Origin: an uncultured Collinsella sp. | Lineage (GTDB): Bacteria; Actinomycetota; Coriobacteriia; Coriobacteriales; Coriobacteriaceae | Assembly: GCA_900542085.1 (NCBI GenBank) | Contig: UQMK01000048.1 | Span: 1 to 8,015, forward strand | Length of the DNA stretch: 8,015 bases | Direction of reading: 5' to 3' | Shown here: in pieces, positions 1 through 5,032 of the stretch | How positions within the stretch are numbered: the first letter of the stretch is position 1 | Layout of the letters: each line of letters starts with the position of its first letter | Notes under the pieces: model-generated | What the model saw: only the letters and a program-made list of their open reading frames with translations | Told to the model about the DNA's origin: nothing | Databases searched by the model: none | Position numbers and translations under genes: made by a program

Positions 1-82
1 GCGAGAAGCCCCCACCTCTAGCAGCGAAGTTGCAAGGTGGATGGGAGCATGTCACGCAAGGGTTCTAGGCCACTTGCGGCCC

Positions 83-122
83 TCTCTTTTAATTCTCAAT
101 TCTCTTTTCTCTACATATATAG
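83..122. other. AT-rich segment beside the iterons (possible DNA unwinding element)
   Basis: This pyrimidine/AT-rich stretch contains three spaced TTCTC-type repeats and ends in ACATATATAG, directly left of the first iteron. In iteron plasmids an AT-rich unwinding element normally lies next to the initiator sites, so this is the best candidate for the melting region. No convincing DnaA box was found by eye. Function is inferred from position and composition only. Bases 1-82 hold no supported gene; they may be the decayed continuation of the TnpB remnant if the molecule is circular. Confidence 0.4.
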
Positions 123-128
123 GGGCAT

Positions 129-247
129 GTACTCATGCAACGTTAACCCCTATTTATCACGTACTGATGCAACATAAATGTGTACTCATGCAACGCTTTG
201 TGCGTACTCATGCAACGTTATGTACTGATGCAACGTTGCATCAGTAC
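129..247. repeat. Iteron array, probable replication origin
   Basis: Five direct copies of a 14-bp unit GTACTSATGCAACG start at 129, 161, 182, 204 and 222. The copies at 161 and 222 have G in the variable position and the others C; the copy at 161 ends ACA instead of ACG. Start-to-start spacings are 32, 21, 22 and 18 bp, mostly near two or three helical turns. The fifth copy merges with an inverted copy. Multiple short direct repeats beside an AT-rich tract and upstream of an initiator and helicase are the hallmark of an iteron-controlled plasmid origin. The array could alternatively be a centromere bound by the RHH protein at 358, but no ParA-type partner is present. Confidence 0.8.
222..247. 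repeat. Iteron palindrome 1 (perfect, 26 bp)
   Basis: Two iteron halves meet head to head, giving a perfect 26-bp palindrome with central core TGCAACGTTGCA (229-240). It lies 46 bp upstream of the -35 box of the RHH gene promoter. In iteron plasmids, inverted iterons near promoters are commonly operators bound by initiator dimers while direct repeats are bound by monomers. That role is inferred here. Confidence 0.8.
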
Positions 248-292
248 GCGTTAAGGGGTTATGACAACGCATTCAACCGTGAAGAAATATAT

Positions 293-321
293 TTGAACAT
301 CGTGATATATACGGATATACT
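293..321 (+). promoter_or_regulatory. Sigma70-type promoter of the RHH gene
   Basis: A -35 box TTGAAC (293-298) and a -10 box TATACT (316-321) are separated by exactly 17 bp. Transcription would start near 328, about 30 nt before the ATG at 358. This is the cleanest promoter in the replication module and may also drive the initiator downstream, subject to the weak hairpin at 555-591. Confidence 0.7.
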
Positions 322-357
322 ATTTGCAATGTAAATTCGGCCAGAAAGGTATTTGAG

Positions 358-546
358 ATGGAATCCAAGAAGGACGCAACTCCGTCCAAGAAGCGCGTGT
401 TGCTCACCCTTCCCGTTGAGCTCGTGGATTATCTTACCGAGGTTACCGAGCAGACCGGAATGAACAAGTCCGGGTATATCGGCGTGCTTTTGCGCAACCA
501 GATGCTTCATGAGCGCGAGGATCGGGCTGGCGATGAGGAAAAATAG
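358..546 (+). CDS. Small ribbon-helix-helix (CopG/Arc-like) DNA-binding protein
   Basis: This gene encodes 62 residues. The start has a good ribosome site, AGAAAGG at 343-349, 8 nt upstream. A basic N-terminus (residues 1-13) leads into KRVLLTLPVELVDYL, which reads as the DNA-contacting beta strand and helix A, then a turn containing TGMNKSGYIG, then helix B and an acidic tail. This is the size and pattern of ribbon-helix-helix dimers such as CopG copy-number repressors and plasmid partition proteins. Its position between the iterons and the initiator suggests a copy-control repressor or an iteron/palindrome-binding partner; which one cannot be told from sequence. No toxin ORF is coupled to it, so an antitoxin role is less likely. 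Confidence 0.75.
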   Translation: MESKKDATPSKKRVLLTLPVELVDYLTEVTEQTGMNKSGYIGVLLRNQMLHEREDRAGDEEK

Positions 547-554
547 GCAGAAAA

Positions 555-591
555 AAAGACTCGCAGCCGCCAAGCAAATGAGTCTTTCTTT
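555..591 (+). terminator. Weak hairpin after the RHH gene
   Basis: AAAGACTC (555-562) pairs with GAGTCTTT (580-587) across a 17-nt loop and is followed by CTTT, starting 9 nt after the RHH stop codon. The stem is AT-rich, the loop long and the T-tract interrupted, so at best this is a leaky terminator that would allow partial read-through into the initiator gene. Confidence 0.35.
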
Positions 592-607
592 CCGACGTGA
601 TATCGAT

Positions 608-636
608 TTGTCAAGGACATCATACCATAGTACCTT
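608..636 (+). promoter_or_regulatory. Possible promoter of the initiator gene
   Basis: TTGTCA (608-613) matches the -35 consensus at five of six positions. TACCTT (631-636), 17 bp later, is a poor -10 box keeping only the TA...T positions. It would give a leader of about 65 nt before the ATG at 706. The weak -10 fits a promoter needing low or regulated output, but this call is tentative. Confidence 0.3.
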
Positions 637-705
637 CGGTTCTACCGCTGGTTTTTGTGGATGTACCTTGGCAGATGATGCTGTCGGCTAGAGGTCGTGA
701 TAATC

Positions 706-1518
706 ATGACCAGCTTGGCCAACGCTCTGGCTGCCGCCGTCGGCAGTCAATCTGAAAAATCGAATGATGCCCCTGCGCCGTTCGTGTTCCAAACCGAGCT
801 TTCGGTTGGTGGAGGCAATCTGGGTACTTCCGCTGCAGCGCCTGTGCTGCAGCGCCCCGTCGCAACCCGTGAGCTCAAGGACTATCCATGGCTTCTCGTG
901 CGCCTCGGTCTCGTTTCGGTGGTTGGCAAGACGATGCCGAATGGGCGCAAATGCTCGATCGGAACCGTTATCCTGCTCTCGCATATCGGATCTGGTCTTT
1001 CCGAGCTTCGTGAGTCAACGGCCGTCGAACTTGATATCGATCGGTGCCGAGTGAGTACAACCATCAACGAGATGGTTGGTTGGGGATGGGTCGTGCGCTC
1101 GGAAAGCGGGGCTCTTTCGGTTGACTTTGATGAAATCGGTAACTTTGTCGGCATGTCCAAAAGCGAATTGATTAGCGGTCAGTTCCTTCACGTGCCGCGA
1201 TTCATGCTTGCAAGTGATGCGTTCCACGATGCAGCCTGTGTCGTGTTCGGCGACCTCGTGTCCCAAAGTCTGCTGGACCACCCCCGCGGCGCGATGAAGA
1301 ACCCGGAGCTGGCAGAGCTCCTGGGTATTTCCGTCTCCGCGCTCCAAAAGGCTAGGAAGCATCTTGCCGAGCAAGGTTTCATTGAGCTCAAGAAGCAGGG
1401 AAAGCAGGTCGTGCCGGAAATCGCGTCGGGGGCCGCTGTTGCTGCGGTCCGTCTCGAAGATGACCGCACACGAGCACTGGAAGCGATTCTCAAGAAGTCG
1501 AGAAAGAGAAACAAGTAA
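706..1518 (+). CDS. Probable plasmid replication initiator with two winged-helix domains
   Basis: The product is 270 residues from ATG 706. An in-frame GTG at 697 is less likely because the ribosome site AGAGG (690-694) sits 11 nt from the ATG but only 2 nt from the GTG. Residues 1-55 are low-complexity and probably disordered. Residues 60-145 look like a first winged helix (a helix pair around SELRESTAVELDIDRCRV, then a short beta wing). Residues 175-240 form a clearer winged helix, with ELAELLGISVSALQKARKHL as helix-turn-helix and GFIELKKQGK as wing. The tail (255-270) is very basic. Two tandem winged helices, a neighbouring iteron array and a following dnaB are the combination expected of an iteron-binding initiator that loads the helicase. 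A DnaD-like helicase loader is an alternative. I do not recognise the exact family. Confidence 0.6.
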   Translation: MTSLANALAAAVGSQSEKSNDAPAPFVFQTELSVGGGNLGTSAAAPVLQRPVATRELKDYPWLLVRLGLVSVVGKTMPNGRKCSIGTVILLSHIGSGLSELRESTAVELDIDRCRVSTTINEMVGWGWVVRSESGALSVDFDEIGNFVGMSKSELISGQFLHVPRFMLASDAFHDAACVVFGDLVSQSLLDHPRGAMKNPELAELLGISVSALQKARKHLAEQGFIELKKQGKQVVPEIASGAAVAAVRLEDDRTRALEAILKKSRKRNK

Positions 1519-1553
1519 ATGCGCACTGATGCAACGTTGCATCAGTGCGCATT
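1518..1553. repeat. Iteron palindrome 2 (perfect, 36 bp)
   Basis: A perfect 36-bp palindrome begins on the last base of the initiator stop codon. Its core is the iteron palindrome (TGCAACGTTGCA at 1530-1541) with GTAC changed to GCAC on both arms, so each change on one side is mirrored on the other. This points to selection for symmetry. It could act as an operator for the downstream dnaB or, as RNA, as a stem stabilising the end of the initiator mRNA. There is no T-tract, so it is not a classical terminator. Confidence 0.8.
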
Positions 1554-1563
1554 AAGGGATAAA

Positions 1564-1591
1564 TCTAGATATTTTCTAGAAAATATCTAGA
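1564..1591. repeat. AT-rich TCTAGA palindrome (perfect, 28 bp)
   Basis: A perfect 28-bp palindrome made of TCTAGA at each end and TTTTCTAGAAAA in the middle, centred between 1577 and 1578. It lies between iteron palindromes 2 and 3 in a markedly AT-rich gap. It could be a second melting element, a cruciform, or the operator of a different regulator, perhaps the RHH protein. It is unrelated in sequence to the iterons. Confidence 0.7.
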
Positions 1592-1610
1592 AAATAGCAA
1601 ATTATTCAAC

Positions 1611-1642
1611 TGCGTATTCATGCAACGTTGCATTGGTACGCA
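1611..1642. repeat. Iteron palindrome 3 (imperfect, 32 bp)
   Basis: The arms TGCGTA (1611-1616) and TACGCA (1637-1642) flank the invariant core TGCAACGTTGCA (1621-1632), with three mismatched pairs between arms and core. It ends 15 bp before the dnaB start codon and 2 bp before its ribosome site. A protein bound here would probably interfere with dnaB transcription or translation. Confidence 0.7.
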
Positions 1643-1657
1643 GTAGGAAGGCCAAAT

Positions 1658-3016
1658 ATGCCGTTACCAACGAAACTCCCGTCCAACATCGAAGCAGAAA
1701 AGAAAGTGCTGGCCGCCGCCATGACGAACCGCGTTTCACGCGTGGAAATCGTGGCAAGTTGCACGGAGTCAGATTTTTTCTCTCCGTCGAACAGGACGAT
1801 CTTCAAGGCGATTTGCGATCTTGATGCGAAGGGTATCGGGGCCGACTGCGTCTCCGTCATCGATGGGCTTCGGAGCAGCGGAAAGCTCGCTGCCGTCGGT
1901 GGCGAGGCATACGTCATCGAACTCATCTCGGACGACTTTGCTCAGGCGTCGTATGAGCACTACGTTGACATCCTGCGACGTGACACCGCTCGCCGTAATG
2001 TCATCGCCGCGACCGCTGAAGTAACGTCGCTAACCAATAACCCGCCGATAGACACCGCGGAATACATCTCCGCAGTCCAGGACACCTTTCTCGCCGCGAC
2101 CGAGCAATCCGTCCCAAGCGATTACAAGAGCATGGAAAGCGCTTTACGCCTCGTCCTCGATTCCGCCGAGGCGACCAGGACGGGCGGAGCGACGGACCAT
2201 GTCAAAACTGGATTCTCCAAGCTCGATGAGCTTATCGGTTCGTTCGAGCCTGGACAGCTCATCGTCCTCGGCGCTCGGCCAGCGGTCGGTAAGAGTGCTT
2301 TCGCAATCAATCTGGCAACATCGATCGCAAGCGTTGGTACGAAGGTATGCCTCTTCTCGCTGGAGATGACTGCTACCGAAATAGGACAGCGCATACTCGC
2401 GAGCGCGTCGGCCGGCGCTTCAAGCGGCTTGACCATCGGAGCCATCAGGGATGGGCTTATCAAGGAGGGCGACCGCGCCCTGGCTGAGAACATCGTGGCA
2501 TCCGTGAGTGCTCTGCCAATCGACATCGACGACACGCCCGGAACGACCGTCGCGTCCATTCGCGCCAAGGCGAGGCGCATGCTTCGCGGGCAAGGAAAGG
2601 GAATCATCATCGTCGACTACCTGCAGCTGGTTGATGATCCCAAGGGAAGCAAGTTCGAGAGCAGGAACGTTCAGATCGGCAAGATCTCCCGTTCGCTCAA
2701 GATCCTCGCAAAGGAGCTTAACGTTCCCGTCATTGCGTTATCCCAGCTTTCTCGGCAGGTTGAGAATCGCGTCGGAAAAGTGCCCCAGTTGTCTGATCTT
2801 CGCGACTCCGGTTCGATCGAACAGGATGCCGATATCGTTATGTTCTTGGACCGTTCAGCCGACGATCGAGAGGCGAACATGGATGGACGTCCGGCCAAGG
2901 GCATCGCGAATGTCATCGTTGCTAAAAACCGAATGGGGGCGACCGGGACTGTTGAGTTCGTCTTCAAGCCGGAGTACTGCCGGTTCTACGTTGCCGCAAG
3001 AAACGTAGCGCGATAA
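1658..3016 (+). CDS. dnaB: DnaB-family replicative helicase
   Basis: A full-length 452-residue DnaB-type hexameric helicase that unwinds DNA 5' to 3' ahead of the fork. ATG 1658 follows AGGAAGG (1645-1651); an earlier in-frame TTG at 1628 lies inside palindrome 3 and has no ribosome site. Residues 5-105 match the N-terminal all-helical domain starting PSNIEAEKKVLAA. From about 180 the RecA-like domain carries Walker A GARPAVGKS (205-213), the catalytic SLEM with Glu236, Walker B IIIVDYLQL with Asp320, SQLSRQVENR (362-371), DLRDSGSIEQDAD (380-392) and the arginine-finger region AKNRMGATG (422-430). All key residues are intact. A plasmid-borne dnaB beside its own initiator suggests replication with reduced dependence on the host helicase or loader, as in some phages and plasmids. 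Confidence 0.95.
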   Translation: MPLPTKLPSNIEAEKKVLAAAMTNRVSRVEIVASCTESDFFSPSNRTIFKAICDLDAKGIGADCVSVIDGLRSSGKLAAVGGEAYVIELISDDFAQASYEHYVDILRRDTARRNVIAATAEVTSLTNNPPIDTAEYISAVQDTFLAATEQSVPSDYKSMESALRLVLDSAEATRTGGATDHVKTGFSKLDELIGSFEPGQLIVLGARPAVGKSAFAINLATSIASVGTKVCLFSLEMTATEIGQRILASASAGASSGLTIGAIRDGLIKEGDRALAENIVASVSALPIDIDDTPGTTVASIRAKARRMLRGQGKGIIIVDYLQLVDDPKGSKFESRNVQIGKISRSLKILAKELNVPVIALSQLSRQVENRVGKVPQLSDLRDSGSIEQDADIVMFLDRSADDREANMDGRPAKGIANVIVAKNRMGATGTVEFVFKPEYCRFYVAARNVAR

Positions 3017-3029
3017 TGCGGTGTATTGT

Positions 3030-3055
3030 GTATTCATGCAACGTTGCATGAGTAC
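3030..3055. repeat. Iteron palindrome 4 (26 bp, one mismatched pair)
   Basis: This palindrome starts 13 bp after the dnaB stop codon, with the same core TGCAACGTTGCA (3037-3048) and one mismatched position pair (T3033/G3052). It marks the right border of the replication module. It may be a fourth initiator site used as an extra binding, handcuffing or silencing site, or an mRNA 3' stem. Confidence 0.75.
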
Positions 3056-3115
3056 GCTTTTGCCCAATTTCTAGAAGATCTATCGCAATAGATGGAGTGA
3101 AAAAGGGGGATCCAT

Positions 3116-3205
3116 ATGTATGGACCGGTGAGCAAGGACGGGCCGTCGATGGAGTTTGGCGAGGTCGGCGAGGGAGTGGAGCACGGATTGATCGAAGAGG
3201 AATGA
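3116..3205 (+). CDS. Possible 29-residue acidic peptide
   Basis: ATG 3116 has a strong ribosome site, AAGGGGG ending at 3109, 6 nt upstream. The ORF reads MYGPVSKDGPSM... to a TGA at 3203-3205 and is Gly/Glu-rich and acidic, with no hydrophobic segment or recognisable motif. It lies between the dnaB border and the 41-residue peptide gene, whose likely promoter starts just after its stop codon. The good ribosome site is the only positive evidence; it could equally be a chance reading frame in a leader. Confidence 0.35.
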   Translation: MYGPVSKDGPSMEFGEVGEGVEHGLIEEE

Positions 3206-3210
3206 CGCTC

Positions 3211-3219
3211 TGATAGAAT
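3211..3219 (+). promoter_or_regulatory. Extended -10 promoter of the 41-aa peptide gene
   Basis: TGATAGAAT fits the extended -10 form TGnTAnnnT. No -35 box lies at the usual distance; the nearest, TTGATC at 3188-3193, is 20 bp away. Transcription would start near 3226 and give a leader of about 57 nt that contains the structured region described next. Confidence 0.4.
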
Positions 3220-3231
3220 CGTCCTTGCTGT

Positions 3232-3274
3232 CGGCAGCCCTCGTGCCGGGCAGAGCCCTCCATCCGATGGGAGG
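3232..3274 (+). promoter_or_regulatory. Structured leader that hides the Shine-Dalgarno of the 41-aa peptide gene
   Basis: CCTCC (3257-3261) plus AT (3262-3263) pairs with AT (3267-3268) plus GGAGG (3270-3274), leaving G3269 bulged and a CCG loop: seven base pairs that cover the whole ribosome site. A second local stem pairs GGGC (3248-3251) with GCCC (3255-3258) and excludes the first. Further, CGGCAGCCC (3232-3240) and GGGCAGAGCC (3248-3257) are exact complements of segments at 3461-3469 and 3436-3445 after the gene. Mutually exclusive leader folds with 5'-3' closure are a feature of type I toxin mRNAs; the functional link here is inference. Confidence 0.55.
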
Positions 3275-3282
3275 TGATGCCC

Positions 3283-3408
3283 ATGACCGATTTCACCGAG
3301 CTCGTGAAGCTCCTGACCGCCATGGTCTCGCTCCTCACGGCCCTTGTCGGCCTTTCCAAGGCACTCAAGCAGGGCTCGAAGCCCAAAAAGAAAGGCCACC
3401 GTCGCTAA
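3283..3408 (+). CDS. 41-residue hydrophobic, basic-tailed peptide (type I toxin-like)
   Basis: ATG 3283 sits 5 nt after a near-perfect ribosome site, GGGAGGTGA (3269-3277), one of the strongest in the window. The peptide has a short polar start (MTDFTE), a continuous hydrophobic or amphipathic helix at about residues 7-28 (LVKLLTAMVSLLTALVGLSK) and a strongly basic end (KPKKKGHRR). This is the plan of membrane-active toxins of type I toxin-antitoxin systems and of some leaderless antimicrobial peptides or holin-like peptides. The strong ribosome site held in a hairpin, and the leader complementary to the 3' flank, favour a tightly silenced toxin. I do not recognise the family and cannot show toxicity. 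It could also be a membrane-anchoring regulator. The gene lies in the region between dnaB and the phosphoesterase operon. Confidence 0.6.
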   Translation: MTDFTELVKLLTAMVSLLTALVGLSKALKQGSKPKKKGHRR

Positions 3409-3435
3409 GACGATGACCCAACTTCATTAAGCAAC

Positions 3436-3469
3436 GGCTCTGCCCAGCTTCCTACGACTTGGGCTGCCG
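3436..3469 (+). promoter_or_regulatory. 3' flank complementary to the leader of the 41-aa peptide gene
   Basis: GGCTCTGCCC (3436-3445) and GGGCTGCCG (3461-3469) are exact reverse complements of 3248-3257 and 3232-3240. They are in nested order, so both helices can form together across the coding region, separated by loops of 7 nt (leader side) and 15 nt (3' side). Equally, an RNA from the opposite strand would carry a near-copy of the leader. The pairing is seen directly; its use as mRNA closure or antisense contact is inferred. Confidence 0.5.
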
Positions 3470-3477
3470 TCGGCACC

Positions 3478-3507
3478 ATTTTACCCTCCTGACGAGGAAT
3501 TCGTCCA
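3478..3507 (-). promoter_or_regulatory. Possible antisense promoter facing the 41-aa peptide gene
   Basis: On the minus strand, TGGACG (3507-3502) and TAAAAT (3483-3478) are spaced by 18 bp and would start an RNA near 3471. That RNA would cover the complementary 3' flank and then the peptide gene, as expected for a 3'-overlapping antitoxin RNA. The -35 box matches at only four of six positions and no terminator for such an RNA was identified. Confidence 0.25.
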
Positions 3508-3583
3508 TATTTCAAAAATCAAATCCTGTTCGCGCGTGGGCGTAAACTTTTAGTTGGGCAAATCCGGCAGATTGGAGCTTGAA

Positions 3584-3607
3584 ACATGAGGGATATGCAC
3601 CTCATGT
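3584..3607 (+). promoter_or_regulatory. First leader hairpin before the phosphoesterase operon
   Basis: ACATGAGG (3584-3591) pairs perfectly with CCTCATGT (3600-3607) across an 8-nt loop. It contains the start codon of the 21-residue leader ORF and lies 7 nt upstream of the terminator stem. Ribosomes initiating here would melt it. It may act as a pause stem or as a translation gate on the leader peptide. Confidence 0.5.
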
Positions 3608-3651
3608 CGCTCATAAAACGTCTCCTGACCTCGAAGGAGAACGTTTTTTAG
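3586..3651 (+). CDS. 21-residue leader peptide ORF overlapping a terminator
   Basis: ATG 3586 follows GGAG (3574-3577) by 8 nt. The ORF reads MRDMHLMSLIKRLLTSKENV plus Phe and stops with TAG at 3649-3651, at the end of the T-run of the terminator at 3615-3649. Codons 11-20 form the terminator stem itself, so a translating or stalled ribosome would control whether the stem forms. This geometry is that of transcription attenuators that use a leader peptide, known for amino-acid operons and for several ribosome-targeting antibiotic resistance genes. The peptide has three Met and four Leu but no long run of one amino acid, so an antibiotic- or stress-stall mechanism fits better than amino-acid sensing. 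Expression is not proven. Confidence 0.5.
   Translation: MRDMHLMSLIKRLLTSKENVF
3615..3649 (+). terminator. Intrinsic terminator / attenuator upstream of the phosphoesterases
   Basis: AAAACGT plus CTCCT (3615-3626) pairs with AGGAG plus ACGTTTT (3635-3647): twelve base pairs with one bulged A (3640), an 8-nt loop, and a run of six T (3644-3649). It is the best rho-independent terminator in the window and stands 23 bp before the first phosphoesterase ATG. The gene has its own ribosome site, AAAAGGAG, after the terminator, so operon expression from upstream requires read-through or anti-termination. Confidence 0.75.
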
Positions 3652-3671
3652 CGATAAAAGGAGACATAAAT

Positions 3672-4310
3672 ATGATCTGGTTTACCAGCGATACCCACTT
3701 CGGACATGAGAACGTGCTGAAGTTCACCGACCGCCCGTGGGAGACGATTTGGCAGATGAACGACGCCATCGTCGACAACATCAACGGCAGGGTTGCCGTG
3801 GACGACGAGCTCTACATCCTGGGGGATTTCTCATTCAAGATGACCGCCCAGGACGCCTACGGGCTGCGCAAGCGGATCGCCTGCAGGCGCATCCACCTCG
3901 TTCCGGGAAACCACGACAAGGACTGGACCCAGCCGGCGGTCGCGGGCGCCTTCACCGTGGAGCCGCCGATCTGCGTGCTCAAGATCGACGGGCAGAAGAT
4001 CGTCCTGAGCCATTACCCCATGGCCGACTGGCAGGGCATGAACCATGGGTCGTGGCACCTCCACGGGCACATCCACAGCGGCGGCGGCGCGTACAACGGG
4101 TTCAACCGCAAGCAGGGCCTTCTGCGCTACGACGTCGGTTGCGATGCCAACGGGCACTCCCCGGTGAGCCTCGACGGGCTGAGGGAATGGTTCGCCGGGG
4201 TCGACGAGCCGTGCGGCCGGGTGAAATGGCCCTGGTGGGTCAACGAGACCGGCGACAGGCAGGTCGAGCGCGAGCTGGCGGCGTACAAGAGGGAAGAGGC
4301 GATCCGATGA
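3672..4310 (+). CDS. Calcineurin-like metallophosphoesterase, first of three
   Basis: The product is 212 residues. ATG 3672 follows AAAAGGAG (3656-3663 region); the in-frame TTG at 3579 lies in the attenuator and is not used. The metal-binding blocks are all present: SDTHFGH with Asp7 and His9, LGDFSF with Asp52, PGNHD with Asn80 and His81, SHYP with His114, and HGHIH with His133 and His135. The opening MIWFTSDTHFGHENVLKF is typical of a small predicted-phosphoesterase group (COG4186-like) common in bacteria and phages, whose substrate is not known. Cytoplasmic, with no signal peptide. The C-terminal 50 residues (WPWWVNETGDRQVERELAAY) extend beyond the core. The stop codon overlaps the next start as ATGA, so translation is coupled. 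Confidence 0.88.
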   Translation: MIWFTSDTHFGHENVLKFTDRPWETIWQMNDAIVDNINGRVAVDDELYILGDFSFKMTAQDAYGLRKRIACRRIHLVPGNHDKDWTQPAVAGAFTVEPPICVLKIDGQKIVLSHYPMADWQGMNHGSWHLHGHIHSGGGAYNGFNRKQGLLRYDVGCDANGHSPVSLDGLREWFAGVDEPCGRVKWPWWVNETGDRQVERELAAYKREEAIR

Positions 4311-5032
4311 CGGTCTATGTGACGGGCGACATCCACGGTGGGCTCGACATGCAAAAGCTCCGCGACTGGGAGCTTGGCGACAGTCTTGCCAGCGACGACT
4401 ATCTCATCGTTGCCGGTGACTTTGGCTTTCCGTGGGGCTTTTCTGCCGAGGAATGCGCCGACATCGCTTGGCTGGAATCGCGCCCCTACACGGTACTGTT
4501 CGTCGACGGCAACCACGAGCGCTTCGATCACTGGGAGGAGCGCCCCATGGAGCCGTGGCATGGCGGGCTGACGCAGCGCCTGTCGGACACCTCGCCCATT
4601 CGGCGCCTGACGCGCGGCGAGGTCTTCGAGCTCGACGGTTCGACAATCTTCACCATGGGCGGTGCCACGAGCGTGGACAGGGAATACCGCGTGCCGTATT
4701 CCAGCTGGTGGCCTCAGGAGCTCCCGGACGAGCGCGAATTCGATGCCGCGCGGGCAAAGCTCGACGAGGTCGGCTGGAAGGTCGACTGCGTCATCACCCA
4801 TACCTGCGCCACGCGCATGCTCTCGCCGACGCTCTACCCGGACCCAGGCTGGGAACGCCCCGATGTGGACCGGCTGACCGGATTTCTCGACGAGCTCGAG
4901 GACCGCCTGGACTACAAGCGCTGGTATTACGGACATTTTCACCGAGACGGCAATCCGGACGAACGGCACACGGTGCTGTATGACCGGATCGTGAGGCTCG
5001 GGGACAAACTCCTGCCGTGGGGTGCGTACTGA
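4307..5032 (+). CDS. Calcineurin-like metallophosphoesterase, second of three
   Basis: The product is 241 residues. ATG 4307 overlaps the previous stop by 4 nt and follows AGAGG (4295-4299). The metal-site motifs are TGDIHG (Asp8, His10), AGDFG (Asp38), DGNHE (Asn69, His70), THT (His165) and YGHFH (His210, His212). Position 38 is followed by FGF instead of the VDRG of the PPP/ApaH phosphatases, so it belongs elsewhere in the superfamily. A middle segment (115-160), including GGATSVDREYR and SSWWPQELP, is shared in pattern with the third enzyme. It probably hydrolyses a phosphoester or phosphodiester; nucleotide, nucleic-acid or protein substrates cannot be separated from sequence. Soluble, no membrane segment. 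Confidence 0.88.
   Translation: MTVYVTGDIHGGLDMQKLRDWELGDSLASDDYLIVAGDFGFPWGFSAEECADIAWLESRPYTVLFVDGNHERFDHWEERPMEPWHGGLTQRLSDTSPIRRLTRGEVFELDGSTIFTMGGATSVDREYRVPYSSWWPQELPDEREFDAARAKLDEVGWKVDCVITHTCATRMLSPTLYPDPGWERPDVDRLTGFLDELEDRLDYKRWYYGHFHRDGNPDERHTVLYDRIVRLGDKLLPWGAY

Noticed and set aside
154..226. DnaA boxes near the iterons
   Set aside because: The best candidates match the nine-base consensus at only five or six positions.
129..247. Short regularly spaced repeats resembling a CRISPR array
   Set aside because: The units are 14 bp with spacers of only 4 to 18 bp and an inverted copy, and no cas gene is present; this is an iteron array.
41..334. 97-codon plus-strand frame through the iterons
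   Set aside because: It owes its length to repeats that lack stops; Cys/His/Thr-rich composition, no ribosome site, and overlap with origin and promoter.
1628..1657. Earlier TTG start for dnaB
   Set aside because: It lies within iteron palindrome 3, has no ribosome site, and DnaB homology begins after ATG 1658, which has AGGAAGG.
3078..3093. Hairpin ATCTAT-CGCA-ATAGAT after dnaB as its terminator
   Set aside because: Only six AT-rich pairs and no T-run after it.
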